A stretch of DNA of 23,815 nucleotides from JAYUHK01 sp043767025 (GCA_043767025.1 JAYUHK010000014.1:1-23815); one strand, 5' to 3'. Positions 1-7,595 are shown, counted from the first letter of the stretch. The notes: generated by a model not told the origin, from the letters alone. Numbers and translations: made by a program.

Positions 1-162
1 TACTCGTCGGCTCCGCCAGACTTCAAACAGTTTTCGCTTCGCCAGACGATATTTTTGCAAAAACTTGAATTTCTACAAGGCACGTCTGAAAATACAGTCA
101 TATTGAATAAAGTGCTACCTGAAATTTTAGTAAAAAATATTTTGCGCAATATCAGTCAGTAA
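1..162 (+). repeat. Long interspersed repeat, copy 1 (cut by window start)
   Basis: This stretch matches 14979-15142. Positions 11-98 are identical to 14991-15078. The last 64 bases differ at 12 places, and a 2-base indel lies near position 10. One frame stays open from about 13 to the TAA at 160-162 in both copies, encoding a peptide with PPDFKQFSLRQTIFLQKLEF. Several differences are synonymous in that frame (for example TTG/CTG and CGC/CGT). It could be the 3' end of a repeated gene or a mobile-element remnant; I do not recognise the family. The left boundary is outside the window. Confidence 0.85.
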
Positions 163-833
163 GAAGTGTAATAGGAATTATTTACATTCGTAAAAATGAT
201 AGTATCGGAAAATGGACCAAAAGGCACATTGTTCTTAATCCCTCGCCGTGAGATAATGGTAGGCGAATTTGGTACTACCCCGTAGTTAAATTGATAAAGA
301 GATTCTGCACCCTTTATATCATAGTTAAGCGACTTACCAGCTAATCCATCAATTAGGATTTGTATTTGGTCATCAGCGTTTGCTTGCCCGATATGTTCGA
401 CATTAAACTTTGCAAAAATTCTCTCGTAAACCTGAATTTCACCCACAGAATTATCTTTCAATATTTCAGACTTTTGGGCGTTGATTTCTTTTTCGACTTC
501 AAAATATTCTTCAATCCGAGCTGGTCTTATTCTGTAACAATCTGTGCTGTCCTTTGAATATTTTTGCGAAGTGGTCAAAGTAAATTCTCCATTCCCGTTT
601 GTGACACAATTCGCAATATCATCATAATCAAAAAGACTAAATCCAAAACCGATATTTGGGCGAAAATCCAATCTCACTGGAAAATTTGAAATTGGTTGCA
701 TAGTTCGTCCATTTATAATTTTTCCTGTGAAAGAAAGTACAACTGGAGGTAATGGTTCTTTTTTACACGAATTAATAAAAATGAAAGAAAAAAGAAGAAG
801 AGTAACTTTCAAAAAATTTAGTTTGTTGAGCAT
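156..833 (-). CDS. Putative lipoprotein, carboxypeptidase-regulatory-like fold
   Basis: This is a predicted 225-residue lipoprotein. The N-terminus has a basic start, a hydrophobic core and a lipobox (FINSC, Cys23), so it should be exported and lipid-anchored. Residues about 33-80 (FTGKIINGRTMQPISNFPV, then NGNGEFTLTT) resemble the beta-sandwich carboxypeptidase-regulatory-like domain common in Bacteroidota surface proteins. No catalytic motif is visible and the function is unknown. The gene stands alone; its stop codon lies within the last 7 bases of the long repeat, so it converges on that repeat. A TAAC-TTTG box on the minus strand at 917-924 could drive it. The ATG start at 833 fits the signal peptide. 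Confidence 0.8.
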   Translation of the reverse strand: MLNKLNFLKVTLLLFSFIFINSCKKEPLPPVVLSFTGKIINGRTMQPISNFPVRLDFRPNIGFGFSLFDYDDIANCVTNGNGEFTLTTSQKYSKDSTDCYRIRPARIEEYFEVEKEINAQKSEILKDNSVGEIQVYERIFAKFNVEHIGQANADDQIQILIDGLAGKSLNYDIKGAESLYQFNYGVVPNSPTIISRRGIKNNVPFGPFSDTIIFTNVNNSYYTSY

Positions 834-916
834 TTTAAGTCTATTTAATTTTTGTAAATTGCATTATTGCACAGCCTGTTTTTACACCTTTAAAACTAAC
901 TTGTTTCTTGACGCTG

Positions 917-924
917 CAAAGTTA
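917..924 (-). promoter_or_regulatory. Bacteroidota -7 box (TAACTTTG) for the lipoprotein gene
   Basis: The plus strand reads CAAAGTTA, which is TAACTTTG on the minus strand and matches the TAnnTTTG consensus of the primary Bacteroidota sigma factor. It would give a leader of roughly 80 bases before the ATG at 833. I see no TTG at the usual -33 distance, so this is only a partial promoter match. Confidence 0.4.
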
Positions 925-1010
925 CGGGCGCAAAAAATACGGTTTGAAGTAAATTTCGATAAAAACATATATTTATTTTGCATATATTAGGAAAATTTGC
1001 TTGATAGAGC

Positions 1011-1046
1011 CAAAGTTACCGACACCTTTGAGGTGTCGCTAACTTG
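1011..1046. repeat. Intergenic palindrome, GTTACCGACACCT family
   Basis: A near-perfect inverted repeat: left arm GTTACCGACACCT, loop TTG, right arm AGGTGTCGCTAAC, extended outward by CAA/TTG with one bulge. It lies in the 330-base gap (834-1163) between the lipoprotein gene and tadA. That gap otherwise holds only AT-rich sequence and the two promoter boxes listed. Related palindromes occur at 15562-15594, 15591-15622, 18606-18650 and 18790-18816. Confidence 0.7.
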
Positions 1047-1136
1047 TATCGACAGCGCAAGAACACGTTTTTACGAAAAAAATTAAAAAAAATCGTTTTT
1101 AATTTTCTTTCCAAACAACAGCAAACTTAAATTTAT

Positions 1137-1144
1137 TATTTTTG
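1137..1144 (+). promoter_or_regulatory. Bacteroidota -7 box (TATTTTTG) for tadA
   Basis: TATTTTTG matches TAnnTTTG and ends 19 bases before the tadA ATG, so transcription would start about 10-14 bases upstream of the start codon. No TTG is present at the expected -33 distance. Confidence 0.5.
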
Positions 1145-1163
1145 CGGTACAAATAAACGAAAG

Positions 1164-1607
1164 ATGCTTCTACTTTTAGACGATGAGTATTTCATGCGAC
1201 AAGCTCTGCGAGAGGCTGAAAAAGCCTACGCCGACGGAGAAGTACCCGTAGGAGCAGTATTAGTAAGCAACCACAAAATCATCGCGCGCGGACACAACAC
1301 CGTCGAGCAGCTGCTCGACGTGACGGCGCACGCCGAAATACTCGCCATTACCGCCGCTTCGTCTTATTTCAATGCCAAATATCTGACCGACTGCACGCTC
1401 TACGTCACCCTCGAACCCTGCGTGATGTGCGCTGGCGCGTTGGCGTGGGCGCAAGTAGGCGCGGTAGTGTATGGCGCAAACGACGAAAAAAAAGGTTTTT
1501 CTCGCCACGAAAAAAACCTCTTACACCCCAAAACAATCGTCCGAAAGGGCGTTTTAGCCGACTCATGCAGCAAAATTCTGAAGCGTTTTTTTGAAGAAAA
1601 ACGCTGA
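1164..1607 (+). CDS. tadA: tRNA-specific adenosine deaminase TadA
   Basis: This cytoplasmic zinc enzyme deaminates adenosine 34 to inosine in tRNA(Arg)ACG, allowing wobble reading of CGN codons. At 147 residues it has the usual family length. The cytidine/deoxycytidylate deaminase signature is complete: His56 and Glu58 in the HAE motif (zinc ligand and proton shuttle), and Cys86 and Cys89 in PCVMCAG (zinc ligands). EVPVGAVLV near residue 26 and the QVGAVVYGANDEKKG segment are typical of TadA rather than cytidine deaminase. The ATG at 1164 is favoured over the internal ATG at 1194 because it lies just behind a TATTTTTG box. An A8 run at 1486-1493 encodes the DEKK segment. The gene is followed closely by the ECF sigma leader. 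Confidence 0.95.
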   Translation: MLLLLDDEYFMRQALREAEKAYADGEVPVGAVLVSNHKIIARGHNTVEQLLDVTAHAEILAITAASSYFNAKYLTDCTLYVTLEPCVMCAGALAWAQVGAVVYGANDEKKGFSRHEKNLLHPKTIVRKGVLADSCSKILKRFFEEKR

Positions 1608-1644
1608 ATACCCAAAAGTTTTTTTTATTTTTTTGTAAAAAAAA

Positions 1645-1652
1645 TACCTTTG
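1645..1652 (+). promoter_or_regulatory. Bacteroidota -7 box (TACCTTTG) before the first ECF sigma gene
   Basis: TACCTTTG matches TAnnTTTG. It would start transcription near 1657-1660, giving a leader of about 100 bases before the TTG start of the sigma factor. No well-placed -33 TTG was found. Confidence 0.45.
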
Positions 1653-1755
1653 TAATGGAGAAAAAACAAGTATTTTTTTCTTCGCACACTCCCTTCATGC
1701 AACCTTTCATTTCGTCCAATGTCATTCCTTTCATCAAACGAATCGAAAAATAACT

Positions 1756-2292
1756 TTGGAAAATACGCACCCACATCTTGACCTCGTAGAAAAGTGTAAG
1801 GCGGACAATCGCGCTGCGCAATTTGAGCTTTACCACCTCTACTCGAAAGCAATGTATAACATTTGCCTACGAATGTTGCGCCACGAAACGGACGCAGAAG
1901 ACGTGCTGCAACACTCGTTTACGGACGTTTTTATGAAAATGCACACCTACGGATACCAGTCGTCCATAGGGGCGTGGATGAAGCGAATCGTCATCAACAA
2001 CTGCATTAATTTTTTGAAAAGTAAGCGAATGCAGTGGGAAGAATTGGACGGAAATAAAATGGATTTTAGCGAAAATGTGACAGATGACAGAGATGAAGTC
2101 AAAATGACCGTAGAAACCGTCAAAAAAGCAATGTCGCAGCTTCCAGACGGCTATCGGGTTGTTTTTTCTTTGTACGCATTGGAAGGCTACGACCACGAGG
2201 AGATTGGCGAGATTTTGGGTATTTCGGAATCTACGTCCAAGTCGCAGTACAGCCGAGCGAAACAAAAGTTGAGGACGATTTTGGTGCAATAA
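1756..2292 (+). CDS. ECF RNA polymerase sigma factor (sigma-70 family)
   Basis: This 178-residue protein has the two-domain ECF layout. Region 2 (about residues 10-83) includes the RMLRHETDAEDVLQHSFTDV segment and the WMKRIVINNCINFLKSK DNA-melting helix. Region 4 (about 118-176) has the helix-turn-helix EIGEILGISESTSKSQYSRA. It should direct RNA polymerase to a small regulon. The start is TTG: the frame is open upstream but has no ATG or GTG before the conserved region. The next genes encode a membrane protein and a DUF4097-like exported protein, the usual context for a membrane-controlled ECF factor. What releases it cannot be read from the sequence. Confidence 0.9.
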   Translation: MENTHPHLDLVEKCKADNRAAQFELYHLYSKAMYNICLRMLRHETDAEDVLQHSFTDVFMKMHTYGYQSSIGAWMKRIVINNCINFLKSKRMQWEELDGNKMDFSENVTDDRDEVKMTVETVKKAMSQLPDGYRVVFSLYALEGYDHEEIGEILGISESTSKSQYSRAKQKLRTILVQ

Positions 2293-2522
2293 TCAACGGG
2301 ATTGGGTCGAAAAGAAACTAAACAACAAATATCGAATATCGAACAAGGAACGCTGAATATTGAACGATAAGCAGTTTTTAGTGCTTAATTTTTAGTTGCC
2401 TAAATAATTGCTAATCAATTAGTTACAACAATATATGACTATAAGTAATTCTTTGCGGATACTTATTATTTTTATTTATACATTTCATTTGCTCAAAAAA
2501 ATATAATTTTTAGAAAAATACA

Positions 2523-3128
2523 ATGGAAAATTTAGAAAAATTTATCGCCGAACATCGGAGCGAATTTGACGACGCTGCGCCCCGCGCACGAGTTTGGGCG
2601 AGTATAGAACGGTCGTTGCCACAGCCGTCGGCTGTCCCAATGAAGGTCATAAAATCTTTTGCTTGGCGGACTCCATTGCGGGCAGCCGCAGCCGTTTTGT
2701 TGCTCGTAAGCGTGGGCGCGGCGGCTGGGATTTTTTGGGTAAAAAAACAGCAAAACAGCACAGCAGCAGCGTTGGTGTTGGAAAATACTGCGCCCGAATA
2801 CAACGATATGGAGCGATATTACCAATCAGAAGTGAAACAAAGTTTTGCGAAATTGGCGAACTACAAGTACCAAGACACTACGCTGGAAACCGACTTTCGG
2901 CAAATGGAAGCCGTAGCAAGTGACCTCAAACAGGAACTTGCCTCCGCGCCAAAAAGCTCCCGAGAGGACATCGTAAAAAATTTAGTCGAAAATTATCAAG
3001 CGCGCCTACATATTTTAAAACGTATTTTATCAAAACTCGAAGAAGTGAAACATCAAGATTCTTCTTCGCAAATTCTTAATCAAATCAAAAACAATAAAAA
3101 TGAAAAAGATGAAAAATTGGAATTATAA
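2523..3128 (+). CDS. Single-pass membrane protein, putative anti-sigma factor
   Basis: This is a 201-residue protein. Residues 1-45 are cytoplasmic-looking and acidic, with an ARVWASIERSL segment typical of short N-terminal domains in Bacteroidota ECF-associated proteins. One transmembrane helix spans about residues 52-73 (AAAAVLLLVSVGAAAGIFWV). A periplasmic helical part (about 88-200) is rich in Lys, Glu and Gln and probably coiled. It follows the ECF sigma gene and overlaps the next gene by 29 bases, so the three likely form one unit. An anti-sigma role is inferred from topology and position; I see no zinc-binding HxxxCxxC motif. The 230-base gap before it holds AT-rich sequence with AATATCGAATAT-like repeats and no clear promoter. 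Confidence 0.7.
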   Translation: MENLEKFIAEHRSEFDDAAPRARVWASIERSLPQPSAVPMKVIKSFAWRTPLRAAAAVLLLVSVGAAAGIFWVKKQQNSTAAALVLENTAPEYNDMERYYQSEVKQSFAKLANYKYQDTTLETDFRQMEAVASDLKQELASAPKSSREDIVKNLVENYQARLHILKRILSKLEEVKHQDSSSQILNQIKNNKNEKDEKLEL

Positions 3129-4233
3129 TAGCCTCCTGATGCTTTTTATGTTCGTTGCCACAGCAGCAACGGCGGCGACGCCTGCCAGACAAGAATTTTC
3201 ACGGAATATCAAAAAAGATTTCAAAGTGAGCAGCTCGGGCGGCGTAGGTATCCACAATCAATACGGCAAAATTGACATCAAAACATGGGACAAAGACGAG
3301 GTTTCGGTAGATGTGACCATTATCGTGCGAGCCAATAACGAAAAGGAAGCACAGGAAACTTTCAACCGAATCCGTGTCGAATTTTCCGAAAAACCCGACT
3401 ATGTGCAAGCCCGCACCTACATCGAATCCAAAGGCGGCAACGGCTGGAATTGGAACTGGAACGGCAACAACAACTGCGACTACACGATCAACTACCAAGT
3501 CTATATGCCGAAAGGAAATTACCTTGATTTGAGCAACAAATACGGCGACTCTTTCGTCGCTTATCTCGACCGTTGGCTCAATGCAGATGTGAAATACGGC
3601 AATATAAAAATGGAGGGTGCCAAAGAAAGTATCACCGCCAGCGTCGGCTACGGAAACGCCAATATCGGCACTACTCAAAATCTGACGTGCAACGTCAGCT
3701 ACGGAAAGCTCAATCTCCGCGAAGCCACCAACACGGCTTTGGACACCAAATACTCGGAGATGAACGTCGAAAAAACAACCAATTTGGCTATCAAAAGTCG
3801 CTACGACACCTACGAAATCGGCGCGGTAAAAAACCTAACCAACGAAGGCAAATACGACCATTTTGACATCACGAGCGTCGAAAACACTACTTTTGACACC
3901 AAATATACGGACATCAAAATAGGTAGATTGCTCAACGCCGCCAATATGGATATGCAGTACGGCAACTTGGACATTGTTTTGTTGTCCAAAAATTTTGTCG
4001 GCGTGGACATCAAGGGAAGCTACACGGACTGTTCGGTCAGAGTGGAGGACGGTGCTAACTATCTGCTCGATGCCAGCACAAACTATGCCGACATCAAGTA
4101 CCCGAGTGCCATGAACGTATCGAACCGCCGCAACAACAACAATTCCGAAACTGTGGAGGGTTATGTGGGCGGAAAAGGCGGAAAAAGTGTCATCAAAGCC
4201 CGTTTGAGTTACGGGGATTTGAAAATAAAATAG
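3100..4233 (+). CDS. Exported DUF4097-like beta-repeat protein
   Basis: This is a 377-residue protein with a signal peptide (about residues 1-28, ending ATAATAATPA). The rest is a run of roughly 20-residue beta repeats, each with an aromatic-Gly/Asp turn: QYGKIDI, KYGDSF, KYGNIKM, GYGNANI, SYGKLNL, KYTDIKI, QYGNLDI, SYGDLKI. The pattern fits the DUF4097/putative adhesin group, which forms a right-handed beta solenoid. It probably sits in the periplasm or at the outer membrane. Members of this group often lie beside ECF sigma or anti-sigma genes; the biochemical role is unknown. The ATG at 3100 lies inside the end of the preceding gene (29-base overlap), implying translational coupling. A strong terminator follows. 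Confidence 0.75.
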   Translation: MKKMKNWNYNSLLMLFMFVATAATAATPARQEFSRNIKKDFKVSSSGGVGIHNQYGKIDIKTWDKDEVSVDVTIIVRANNEKEAQETFNRIRVEFSEKPDYVQARTYIESKGGNGWNWNWNGNNNCDYTINYQVYMPKGNYLDLSNKYGDSFVAYLDRWLNADVKYGNIKMEGAKESITASVGYGNANIGTTQNLTCNVSYGKLNLREATNTALDTKYSEMNVEKTTNLAIKSRYDTYEIGAVKNLTNEGKYDHFDITSVENTTFDTKYTDIKIGRLLNAANMDMQYGNLDIVLLSKNFVGVDIKGSYTDCSVRVEDGANYLLDASTNYADIKYPSAMNVSNRRNNNNSETVEGYVGGKGGKSVIKARLSYGDLKIK

Positions 4234-4273
4234 AACTTTTGTGACGGCTTTTTGAGCTTATTACAAACAGGTA

Positions 4274-4316
4274 AAGCCGACTTTCGCGCCTCCAAAAGGA
4301 GAGCGAAAGTCGGCTT
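4274..4316 (+). terminator. Rho-independent terminator after the DUF4097-like gene
   Basis: Two perfect 14-base arms (AAGCCGACTTTCGC and GCGAAAGTCGGCTT) flank a 15-base loop that itself contains CTCC-AAAA-GGAG. A CTTTTTGTTT run follows on the plus strand. It lies 40 bases after the stop codon of the DUF4097-like gene and closes the sigma operon. Confidence 0.85.
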
Positions 4317-4610
4317 CTTTTTGTTTCTAATTGGTAAGAAACGAGAAATGAAGAAAAATAAGGTACTGAATTTTTTCCAATCAATTCAATCAATAACAAG
4401 GCAGATTTGAGACGCGATGCCGTGCATCGTAACGAAAATCTAACGCAGTTTTGGCTCAAAAGATAAGTCAGAATACAGTAACTTATTTTAGATAAGTTCT
4501 TACACTTAAATAGATGACATTTATTATTCGACATAATTCGTTGATTTTCAACAGTTTATGACGACTAAAAATTAAAAACTAAAAACTTATAACTACTTAC
4601 ATTCCTAAAC
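4317..4610. other. AT-rich gap with a short palindrome and A-rich repeats
   Basis: No gene was recognised between the terminator and the minus-strand regulator. 4409-4434 contains GACGCGATGCcgtGCATCGT, a degenerate palindrome. 4559-4592 has repeated CTAAAAA/TTAAAAA units of the kind often seen between Bacteroidota genes. Confidence 0.5.
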
Positions 4611-4952
4611 TTAATCCATCATATCGGCTTCTGTAAGCTCGATGTCCGCCACTTCCAAAAAATGTCCGATGGCTTTCACAGCGACCGCCACTTTCGGATA
4701 ATCCACGTGATAGTGAATGTATTTGCCTTCGCGATTGGTGATTACGACACCCGAAGTGCGCAAAATTCGGAGGTGTTGTGACGTGATAGATTGTTCGATT
4801 TGGAGTGCATTGTAGATTTTATTGACGTTGATACTTTTGTTTTTGTCAATAAATTCGAGGATTTGCATTCGCAGGGGGTGCGCAAGGGCGCGCAGGATTT
4901 CTGATGACACCCTCAACTTGTCGTTGTTGATGTCAATTTTGCCTTTTTTCAT
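4611..4952 (-). CDS. ArsR-family winged-helix transcriptional regulator
   Basis: This is a 113-residue regulator of the usual ArsR/SmtB size. The winged helix runs from about residue 13 to 90: ALAHPLRMQILEFI (helix 1-2), IEQSITSQHLRILRTSGVV (recognition helix) and GKYIHYHV (beta wing). It should bind DNA as a dimer in the cytoplasm. There is no cysteine, so it cannot use the classical ArsR/CadC thiolate site. The effector is unknown. The ATG at 4952 (MKKGKID) is chosen because a longer reading would add 34 residues with no homology-like character. The neighbour at 5249-5593 is a paralogue in the same orientation. No obvious target operon lies beside them. Confidence 0.85.
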   Translation of the reverse strand: MKKGKIDINNDKLRVSSEILRALAHPLRMQILEFIDKNKSINVNKIYNALQIEQSITSQHLRILRTSGVVITNREGKYIHYHVDYPKVAVAVKAIGHFLEVADIELTEADMMD

Positions 4953-5061
4953 AGAGTGTGTTGTGTTTGTGTTGTGTCTTGCCGTGTGGATAAGTCGCCG
5001 TCCACTAAAAATCTTGTGCGAAAATATGTTAATTATTTTGATTTTCACAAACACTTACAAA

Positions 5062-5096
5062 AAAAAATGCCGTAAATTTTATCTACGGCATTTTTT
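5062..5096. terminator. Bidirectional hairpin terminator between the two regulators
   Basis: Arms AAAAAATGCCGTA and TACGGCATTTTTT (13 bases each, perfect) with a 9-base loop, flanked by A/T runs on both sides. On the minus strand it lies about 150 bases after the stop of the regulator at 5249-5593 and would end that transcript before the next regulator gene. Confidence 0.65.
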
Positions 5097-5248
5097 AGCT
5101 TACGGTATGGGAATGAATTGACATATTTGGGTGGGTATATATATAAATTTATGTCAATGTAATAAATGTATGCAAACAATTAAGTATCAAGTACTTACAA
5201 TATTTTTTGTGTAAAAAGGATTGATTTGTTGAACGATTTTTTTTGGTT

Positions 5249-5593
5249 TTAATTCTGAATGGCTAATTCTTCTACCAATCGAGAAATTTGGGATAATCTT
5301 TCTTTATCCAAAGTATAATAAATAAATTTTCCTTGGCGGTCTGTGACGACCACTCCCGACCGGCGAAGGATTGCCAAATGCTGCGAAGCTACCGACTGCT
5401 CCAAACGCAATTTGACATAAATATCCGTAACGGTCAAATTTTCTCCCTCCTCCAACAAATCTACTATCTGCTGACGAAGTTTGTGATTAATCGCTCTCAA
5501 CACCAATACCGCTTTGCGCAGCTCAGCGTAGTCAAGCGCAATATCCTTCTTGCCCTTTTTGAGGACAATGGTTTCATTTTTTTGCTTTCTCAT
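5249..5593 (-). CDS. ArsR-family winged-helix transcriptional regulator (paralogue)
   Basis: This is a 114-residue regulator with a basic N-terminal tail (MRKQKNETIVLKKGKKD) followed by a winged helix. The recognition region is LEQSVASQHLAILRRSGVV and the wing is GKFIYYTL. It aligns well with the regulator at 4611-4952, especially over the SQHL-IL-R-SGVV-T-R-GK-I-Y segment, so the pair looks like an old duplication. It also has no cysteine. The minus-strand box TATTTTTG at 5703-5710 could drive it, with about 100 bases of leader. The regulated genes are not apparent in the window. Confidence 0.87.
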   Translation of the reverse strand: MRKQKNETIVLKKGKKDIALDYAELRKAVLVLRAINHKLRQQIVDLLEEGENLTVTDIYVKLRLEQSVASQHLAILRRSGVVVTDRQGKFIYYTLDKERLSQISRLVEELAIQN

Positions 5594-5702
5594 ACGTTGC
5601 TATTTTATAATTAAGTAATACTTCCTACTCGAACTATACCAAAACTGTACCAATTTGATATATGACGGCACAGCCAAGACTACAATTCATAATATTCCGA
5701 TG

Positions 5703-5710
5703 CAAAAATA
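5703..5710 (-). promoter_or_regulatory. Bacteroidota -7 box (minus-strand TATTTTTG)
   Basis: The plus strand reads CAAAAATA, which is TATTTTTG on the minus strand and matches TAnnTTTG. It sits between the stop of tsaB and the regulator start at 5593. The -33 element is not clear. Confidence 0.45.
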
Positions 5711-5753
5711 GCTATTTTGAGTTAAATAAAAAATAAAAACCAATATATTTTTT

Positions 5754-6440
5754 TTATAATATTTTAGCTGAAACCGTTATGTTTGGTGCTTTTCCGTAGT
5801 CGGGAACGAAGTACGCAGCATCTATAAATTTTTTTTCAACAAAAGCTCTATTTGCCAAAAAAACATGGTGCGCCGCAGAACACACAACCTGATAAAATAC
5901 AGCTTTCGAGTTTTTTAGCACCTCCTCACACTTCGGCGCGCCACTTCCCGAAAACCCGATTTTAGCGAAATCGGCTCCCCATTCGTCCCAAAAATCTGCC
6001 GAAATTATTTTCGCCTCGTTGGCACACAGACGATTCGCCTCCGCATCAAACAACGCCGCATAAACCTCCATGCGCCGAGCGTCTATCATCGGGCAAAAAA
6101 CTTCGTTTTCTACCGCTTTATGTTGCCCGCAAGCCCACGCGAGGCTTTGCAAAGTATCCACCACCACCAACGGCTTCCGCAGCGCATAGCAAATCCCTTT
6201 CGCCACCGACGCACCGACGCGCAAACTGGTGTAAGAACCCGGTCCGCTGCTCACCGACACTGCATCAATCGCCGCCAAATCCACGCCAGCTCGCTCCAAG
6301 CACTGCTCAATGTGCAGCGTCAGCACCGCAGAATGCGACGTAGCGTCGTTGGTTTCGCAAAGCGCAATCAGCTCGCCGTCGCGACTTAATGCGGCAGAGC
6401 AAACCTCCGTCGCCGTTTCAATGTGTAATATCAATGCCAT
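5754..6440 (-). CDS. tsaB: tRNA threonylcarbamoyladenosine biosynthesis protein TsaB
   Basis: TsaB is the non-catalytic scaffold that binds TsaD (and TsaE) for threonylcarbamoylation of A37 in ANN-decoding tRNAs. The 228-residue protein begins MALILHIETATEVCSAAL, the typical first strand of the ASKHA fold. It carries the family hallmark SSGPGSYTSLRVG at about residues 64-76, followed by the helix GASVAKGICYAL and VVDTLQSLA. The C-terminal half is less conserved, as is normal for TsaB. The ATG at 6440 is preferred over an in-frame start 15 residues upstream, because the core fold begins there directly. It is divergent from the glycosyltransferase gene across 94 bases. Confidence 0.93.
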   Translation of the reverse strand: MALILHIETATEVCSAALSRDGELIALCETNDATSHSAVLTLHIEQCLERAGVDLAAIDAVSVSSGPGSYTSLRVGASVAKGICYALRKPLVVVDTLQSLAWACGQHKAVENEVFCPMIDARRMEVYAALFDAEANRLCANEAKIISADFWDEWGADFAKIGFSGSGAPKCEEVLKNSKAVFYQVVCSAAHHVFLANRAFVEKKFIDAAYFVPDYGKAPNITVSAKIL

Positions 6441-6534
6441 GACACTCCAAACGTTCAAAAAGCGGCGTTGGTTGCCGCCGACCACTTTATTTTTCTAAAT
6501 ATTTACCTATCTTTCCCAAAAAAATAGTTGCGCC

Positions 6535-7593
6535 ATGTCCCATTCAGCTCCTACTGCCCCCAACGAATCCCCGCCGCCCGCCGCCTATTGGAAAGCGGTG
6601 GGAGATAGGATTTTGGTAGCTCCACTTTGTTGGGGCTTGGGTCACGCCACGCGCTGTATCCCGTTGATAAAGAGATTATTAGACGAAAAAAAAACAGTCG
6701 TCGTAGCCTCCGACGGCGCGGCGTTGGCATTGCTGCGCGCCGAGTTGCCACAGCTAACGATGGTCGAACTGCCGCCCTACGACATTCGTTATCCGACCTC
6801 AAACATGACATTCAACATGGCTTTGCAACTCCCAAAGATGGTCCGTGCCGTCCGTCGCGAACATCTTTTTTTACAAAAAATAATCGCACAGTTCCAAATA
6901 GAAACCGTCATTTCCGACAATCGCTACGGCTGCTATTCTGCCGCCACGCGCAATATTTTTTTGACCCATCAGCTCAATCTGCAAGCACCATTCGGAGGCG
7001 ATTTTTTGAGTGCTGCGCAACGTTTTTTTATCCGTCCCTTCGACGAAATTTGGATACCCGACTTCGCCACCGAACCCAATCTATCGGGCAAACTTTCGCA
7101 CGGCGGAACGCTGCCAACGCAAAAAATACGCTACATCGAGCCGCTTACGCGAATGATTTTTTTGGAAAATATAGACACAAAATACGACGTAGCGGTAGTG
7201 CTTTCAGGACCCGAACCACAGCGCAGCCTGTTGGAAACGAAAATCGTGGCGCAAGCATTGGAGCTGCCGCAATACCGTTTTTTGCTCGTGCAGGGCTTGG
7301 CGCAAATGCCCCCAACAAGCCAGACGCAGCAAAACATACACACTGTTTCGTACCTCACGTCAGAAGACCTCAATGTGGCGATAGCTGCCAGCCGCATGAT
7401 AATCGCTCGGGCGGGTTACAGCACGATAATGGACTTGTCTGTGCTGCAAAAAAAAGCCTTGCTCGTCCCCACGCCCGGACAAACGGAGCAAGAATATTTG
7501 GCTTCTTTTTTTTCTAAAAAAATAGATTTTGTGACTCAAACACAGAAAAATTTGAATCTAAAAATAGCTATTCTGAAGCTGTTGGAAATGTAA
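6535..7593 (+). CDS. Glycosyltransferase, GT28/MurG-like (GT-B fold)
   Basis: This is a 352-residue protein. The N-terminal domain carries a glycine-rich loop LCWGLGHATRC (about residues 31-41, with GLGH at 34-37) like the GxGH motif of MurG and related GT28 enzymes. The C-terminal domain carries IIARAGYSTIMDL (about 289-301) and LLVPTPGQTEQEYLA, which correspond to the sugar-nucleotide binding region (Gly/Ser-Thr and the PxxxQxxE segment). There is no signal peptide or membrane helix, so it acts in the cytoplasm, perhaps peripherally at the membrane. Donor and acceptor are unknown. It is shorter and more divergent than true MurG. It stands alone and converges on the esterase gene across a shared hairpin. 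Confidence 0.8.
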   Translation: MSHSAPTAPNESPPPAAYWKAVGDRILVAPLCWGLGHATRCIPLIKRLLDEKKTVVVASDGAALALLRAELPQLTMVELPPYDIRYPTSNMTFNMALQLPKMVRAVRREHLFLQKIIAQFQIETVISDNRYGCYSAATRNIFLTHQLNLQAPFGGDFLSAAQRFFIRPFDEIWIPDFATEPNLSGKLSHGGTLPTQKIRYIEPLTRMIFLENIDTKYDVAVVLSGPEPQRSLLETKIVAQALELPQYRFLLVQGLAQMPPTSQTQQNIHTVSYLTSEDLNVAIAASRMIIARAGYSTIMDLSVLQKKALLVPTPGQTEQEYLASFFSKKIDFVTQTQKNLNLKIAILKLLEM

Positions 7594-7595
7594 AT

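Noticed and set aside
360..990. Plus-strand open frames overlapping the minus-strand lipoprotein gene
   Set aside because: They are antisense to, or partly beyond, a well-supported lipoprotein gene with a signal peptide and lipobox. Their products are low-complexity and have no domain-like pattern.
1655..1753. A 32-codon open frame (ATG to TAA) just before the first ECF sigma gene, as a possible leader peptide
   Set aside because: The predicted transcript starts at or after its ATG (the -7 box ends at 1652), and the peptide has no recognisable features. Position alone is not enough.
3199..3678. A 159-codon antisense frame within the DUF4097-like gene
   Set aside because: The sense frame has a signal peptide and regular beta repeats; the antisense product is a by-product of the repeated codon pattern.
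5625..5665. A possible operator of repeated TATACC/TGTACC units before the regulator at 5249-5593
   Set aside because: The repeats are short and imperfect, the sequence is AT-rich, and no second matching site was found before the paralogue.
6627..7517. A 296-codon open frame in another frame of the glycosyltransferase gene
   Set aside because: Its product is Arg-rich, as expected for a shifted frame, while the glycosyltransferase frame holds conserved motifs throughout.
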